Made by a program: the position numbers and the translations under genes. Below are positions 5,281 through 6,520 of a DNA stretch of 6,520 nucleotides, one piece after another. The stretch is from an uncultured Actinomycetes bacterium (GTDB taxonomy: Bacteria > Actinomycetota > Thermoleophilia > Solirubrobacterales > Solirubrobacteraceae): contig CALAQT010000352.1 of the NCBI GenBank assembly GCA_937888775.1, forward strand, positions 1-6,520, given 5' to 3'. Below the pieces are notes generated by a model. The model was not told the DNA's origin and made no database searches. It worked only from the letters and a program-made list of their open reading frames with translations. Positions within the stretch are counted from its first letter, which is position 1. Every line of letters starts with the position of its first letter.

Positions 5281-5996
5281 GCGAGAAACTCGAGCGGGTC
5301 GGCAGTGGGCGCCACGCTTCCCTGTGGCCCGCCACATTGCACGGGCTGCTGGCGGACCTGCCGGCCGACCTGGCCGCGTCGGTGTTCCGCCACTCGTCCT
5401 GGACCTCCAAGCGCTCGGAGTCCTACGAGCGGCTGGCCTTTCTGGGCGACAGCGTGCTGGCGCTGGCCGTCACGACGCACCTGTACCCGCGGCTGGAGGC
5501 CGAGCGCTTCGGCGCCGGCCAGCTGACCAAGATCCGTGCCCAGGCCGTCTCCGGCCGTTCGTGCCGGGAGGTCGCCGAGCGGCTCGGGGTGCCCGATCGG
5601 CTGCGCGCGGCCGCCCCGCCCGGGGTGGCGTCCGGTGTCGAGGGATTGATCGCAACCGAGCGCGTGCTGGCCTCGGTGATCGAGGCCGTGATCGGTGCCT
5701 GCTACATCCAGCACGGCTACGACCTGACCGCCGCAGCGGTCGTGGCCGCCTTCACGCCGGAGATCGAGCAGGCGCTCAAGCATCCGGTCGACTACAAGTC
5801 AGCCCTGCAGGAGCGCTTGGCGCGACGCGGCGAGTTGGTGCACTACGAGGTCACCGCCGAGCAGGGGCCGCCGCACGATCGCACGTTCTGCATCATCGCC
5901 ACGATCGACGGCGTCGAAATCGGCCGCGGGACCGGTCGCAGCAAGAAGGACGCCGAGCAGGAGGCCGCCCAGACGGCGTTGGACGGGATGCGGTGA
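5277..5996 (+). CDS. rnc: Ribonuclease III homologue with altered active site
   Basis: RNase III cleaves double-stranded RNA, notably in rRNA precursor processing. This 239-residue protein has the expected two domains: an endonuclease domain (about 15-165; FRHSSW, YERLAFLGDSVL, QLTKIRA, IEAVIGACYI) and a double-stranded-RNA-binding domain (about 172-238; DYKSALQERL, GPPHDRTF, GRGTGRSKKDAEQEAA). By motif alignment with the Aquifex enzyme, metal ligands Asp44 and Glu110 are kept as Asp58 and Glu136, but Glu40 is Ala54 (ERLAFLGD instead of ERLEFLGD) and Asp107 is Ser133 (ASVIEA instead of ADxxEA). Glu51, matching Glu37, is kept, and the GDLTK motif reads GQLTK. The GTG start overlaps the acpP stop (GTGA). 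smc begins four bases after the stop. Membership in the family and the gene order are firm; whether it cuts RNA normally, weakly or only binds it is open. Confidence 0.9.
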   Translation: MSEKLERVGSGRHASLWPATLHGLLADLPADLAASVFRHSSWTSKRSESYERLAFLGDSVLALAVTTHLYPRLEAERFGAGQLTKIRAQAVSGRSCREVAERLGVPDRLRAAAPPGVASGVEGLIATERVLASVIEAVIGACYIQHGYDLTAAAVVAAFTPEIEQALKHPVDYKSALQERLARRGELVHYEVTAEQGPPHDRTFCIIATIDGVEIGRGTGRSKKDAEQEAAQTALDGMR

Positions 5997-6000
5997 ACCG

Positions 6001-6520
6001 ATGTATCTGAAATCGATCACCGTCAAAGGCTTCAAGTCCTTCCCGGACCGCACCCGGCTGGAGTTCGGCCCCGGCGTCAGCGTGATCGTCGGGCCCAACG
6101 GCTCGGGGAAGTCCAACGTCACCGATGCGGTTCTGTGGGCGCTTGGCGAGCAGTCGCCGGTCGCCGTCCGCGGCCAATCGATGCAGGACGTGATCTTCGG
6201 CGGCGCCCCCGGACGCCAGGCCGCCAAGCACGCCGAGGTCGAACTGGTGCTCGACGACAGCGAGGGGACGCTCGCCCTGGGCGCTCCGGAGGTCTCGATC
6301 TACCGTCGCCTGGACCGGGCCGGCGAGGGCGAGTACCGGCTGGCCGGCGCGCGCTGCCGGTTGGTCGACGTGGTGGAGCTGCTGTCGGACACCGGATTGG
6401 GCAAGGAGATGCACTCGGTCATCTCCCAGGGGCGGGTCGAATCGCTGGTCACCTCCAAGCCGAGAGACCGGCGGCTGCTGATCGAGGAGGCCGCCGGTCT
6501 GGGCAAGCACCGCAAGCGCC
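6001..6520 (+). CDS. smc: Chromosome segregation protein SMC, N-terminal part (3' end outside the window)
   Basis: The first 173 codons of SMC are present and the frame is open to the right edge. SMC is the ATP-driven core of bacterial condensin, acting with ScpA and ScpB to organise and separate chromosomes. The start MYLKSITVKGFKSF is diagnostic. Walker A is GPNGSGKS (31-38) with Lys37. It is followed by LWALGEQSP and RGQSMQDVIFGG, the standard strand after the nucleotide site. DTGLGKEMHSVISQGRVE holds the Q-loop glutamine (Gln143), and RRLLIEEAAGLGKHRKR leads into the first coiled coil. The hinge, second coiled coil, ABC signature and Walker B lie beyond the window. The ATG is four bases after the rnc stop with no clear Shine-Dalgarno, so it is probably expressed by coupling to rnc. 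rnc-smc adjacency is widely conserved. Confidence 0.96.
   Translation, partial: MYLKSITVKGFKSFPDRTRLEFGPGVSVIVGPNGSGKSNVTDAVLWALGEQSPVAVRGQSMQDVIFGGAPGRQAAKHAEVELVLDDSEGTLALGAPEVSIYRRLDRAGEGEYRLAGARCRLVDVVELLSDTGLGKEMHSVISQGRVESLVTSKPRDRRLLIEEAAGLGKHRKR

Noticed and set aside
5277..5996. rnc as a pseudogene
   Set aside because: Despite the changed catalytic residues, the frame is intact, both domains are complete, and start and stop are precisely fitted between acpP and smc.
5093..6010. A long open frame (about 305 codons) overlapping acpP and rnc in another frame
   Set aside because: Its translation is Arg/Gly/Ala-rich with no family motif, and it lies over two firmly identified genes; long shadow frames are expected in high-GC DNA.

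Overview
The window looks like chromosomal core-genome DNA from a high-GC actinobacterium. Codon third positions are strongly G/C. Several genes start on GTG or have no Shine-Dalgarno, with a -10-like box just upstream of the start. The gene order DUF177 (yceD) - rpmF - plsX - acpP - rnc - smc is the conserved bacterial lipid/ribosome/chromosome cluster. The FadD2/FadD12-like acyl-CoA ligase also points to Actinobacteria. A Thermoleophilia (Solirubrobacterales)-type lineage is my guess from general character; the sequence alone does not prove it.

Left part (1-1248): the 3' end of an rmuC-like gene on the + strand runs convergently into a small cysteine-based dual-specificity/tyrosine phosphatase gene on the - strand. 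The short gap between them holds GC-rich hairpins that could end transcription. The phosphatase gene has the only strong Shine-Dalgarno in the window and is divergent from the next gene.

Middle (1308-2942): a complete acyl-CoA synthetase of the ANL superfamily with all adenylation motifs intact. It ends 49 bases before the core cluster, which has its own apparent leaderless promoter.

Right part (2992-6520): DUF177/YceD protein, ribosomal protein L32 (zinc-ribbon form), PlsX, acyl carrier protein, RNase III and the first 173 codons of SMC. From rpmF onward the genes are packed: an 11-base gap, then two 4-base start/stop overlaps (ATGA, GTGA), then a 4-base gap. This implies one translationally coupled transcript. 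PlsX uses acyl-ACP made on the neighbouring AcpP to make acyl-phosphate for phospholipid synthesis. YceD and L32 serve the ribosome, RNase III processes double-stranded RNA, and SMC condenses the chromosome. The usual fabD/fabG genes between plsX and acpP are absent here.

No mobile element, CRISPR, tRNA or phage signature was seen, and no gene-free stretch exceeds 155 bases. I found no new multi-gene system. The most interesting observation is that the RNase III homologue lacks two of the four acidic residues that bind the catalytic metals in this family. PlsX is also divergent at several of its normally invariant motifs.
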